22,443 nucleotides of DNA from Geobacter sp. (GTDB lineage Bacteria > Desulfobacterota > Desulfuromonadia > Geobacterales > Geobacteraceae): the NCBI GenBank assembly GCA_003499925.1, contig DNRQ01000046.1, forward strand, positions 6,396 through 28,838. The letters are read 5' to 3'. The translations under genes were made by a program, and so were the position numbers. Position 1 is the first letter of the stretch. Every line of letters starts with the position of its first letter. Below the pieces are notes generated by a model. That model made no database searches and was not told where the DNA came from. It was given only the letters and a program-made list of their open reading frames with translations. Of this stretch, positions 22,405-22,443 are shown piece after piece.

Positions 22405-22443
22405 CACTGCCATTAAGGTCAGTGCTAATTCCCGCACGCTGCA
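22405..22443 (+). mobile_element. Left end of a family A-type / IS4-like element cut by the window edge
   Basis: CACTGCCATTAAGG at 22405-22418 repeats the first 13 bases of the terminal inverted repeat of copies 1 and 2, then departs (GTCAGTGCTAATTCCCGCACG). Because the interior differs, it may be the end of a longer related element, possibly a full insertion sequence. Only 39 nt are visible. The stretch 22372-22404 between it and the epimerase holds a short CCTCC/GGAGG stem. Confidence 0.4.

Overview
This window reads as part of an LPS (lipid A, inner core, outer core) assembly locus from a Gram-negative bacterium. It is GC-rich and its genes are densely packed. The mix of WaaA, LpxK, several GT9 heptosyltransferases and GC-rich intergenic repeats looks most like a Desulfuromonadia/Geobacter-type genome. 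That placement is inference from gene content and repeat style; no marker gene is present. Every convincing gene is on the + strand.

Layout. (1) 98-2929: a PAP2-type lipid phosphatase, a mobile repeat, then a KdkA/WaaP-type LPS kinase coupled to a GT9 heptosyltransferase. (2) 3222-7597: waaA (Kdo transferase), a ~0.6 kb repeat island, waaF (heptosyltransferase II), lpxK (lipid A 4'-kinase) and a 54-residue Trm112-type zinc protein. (3) 7834-10632: waaC-like heptosyltransferase I, a WaaE/LgtF-type GT2 and a second GT2. (4) 10706-17377: WaaQ-like heptosyltransferase III followed by five GT4-like glycosyltransferases. Most are joined by 4-nt ATGA/GTGA overlaps and end in a WaaG-like enzyme; this looks like one outer-core operon. 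(5) 17433-22371: a large polytopic membrane protein (GT-C-like), then a GtrA-type membrane protein, a GtrB/ArnC-type polyprenyl-phosphate glycosyltransferase and a UDP-glucuronate 4-epimerase.

The genes would work together as follows. LpxK finishes the lipid A 4'-phosphate, WaaA adds Kdo, the kinase may phosphorylate Kdo or heptose, the four GT9 enzymes add heptoses, and the GT2/GT4 set extends the core. The last four genes fit a periplasmic sugar-addition route: epimerase makes UDP-GalA, GtrB-like enzyme loads it on undecaprenyl phosphate, GtrA flips it, and the GT-C-like protein transfers it. This resembles the rhizobial RgtE/LpsL/Rgt galacturonic acid system, but the sugar and acceptor are inferred.

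The gaps hold three repeat families. Family A is a 110-124 bp element with 18-bp terminal inverted repeats, a REP-like double palindrome inside and about 11-bp direct repeats at its edges. It looks like a non-autonomous element mobilised by an IS4-family transposase, and one copy supplies the stop codon of waaA. Family B is a long GC-rich hairpin pair with G-quadruplex-type runs. Family C is built from short arms of the form CCCCCTTTGTCAAAGGGGG. A six-copy heptanucleotide tandem repeat lies just upstream of waaC. No tRNA, rRNA, CRISPR array or complete transposase gene was found. msbA, kdsB, an acyltransferase and a WaaL ligase are not in the window.
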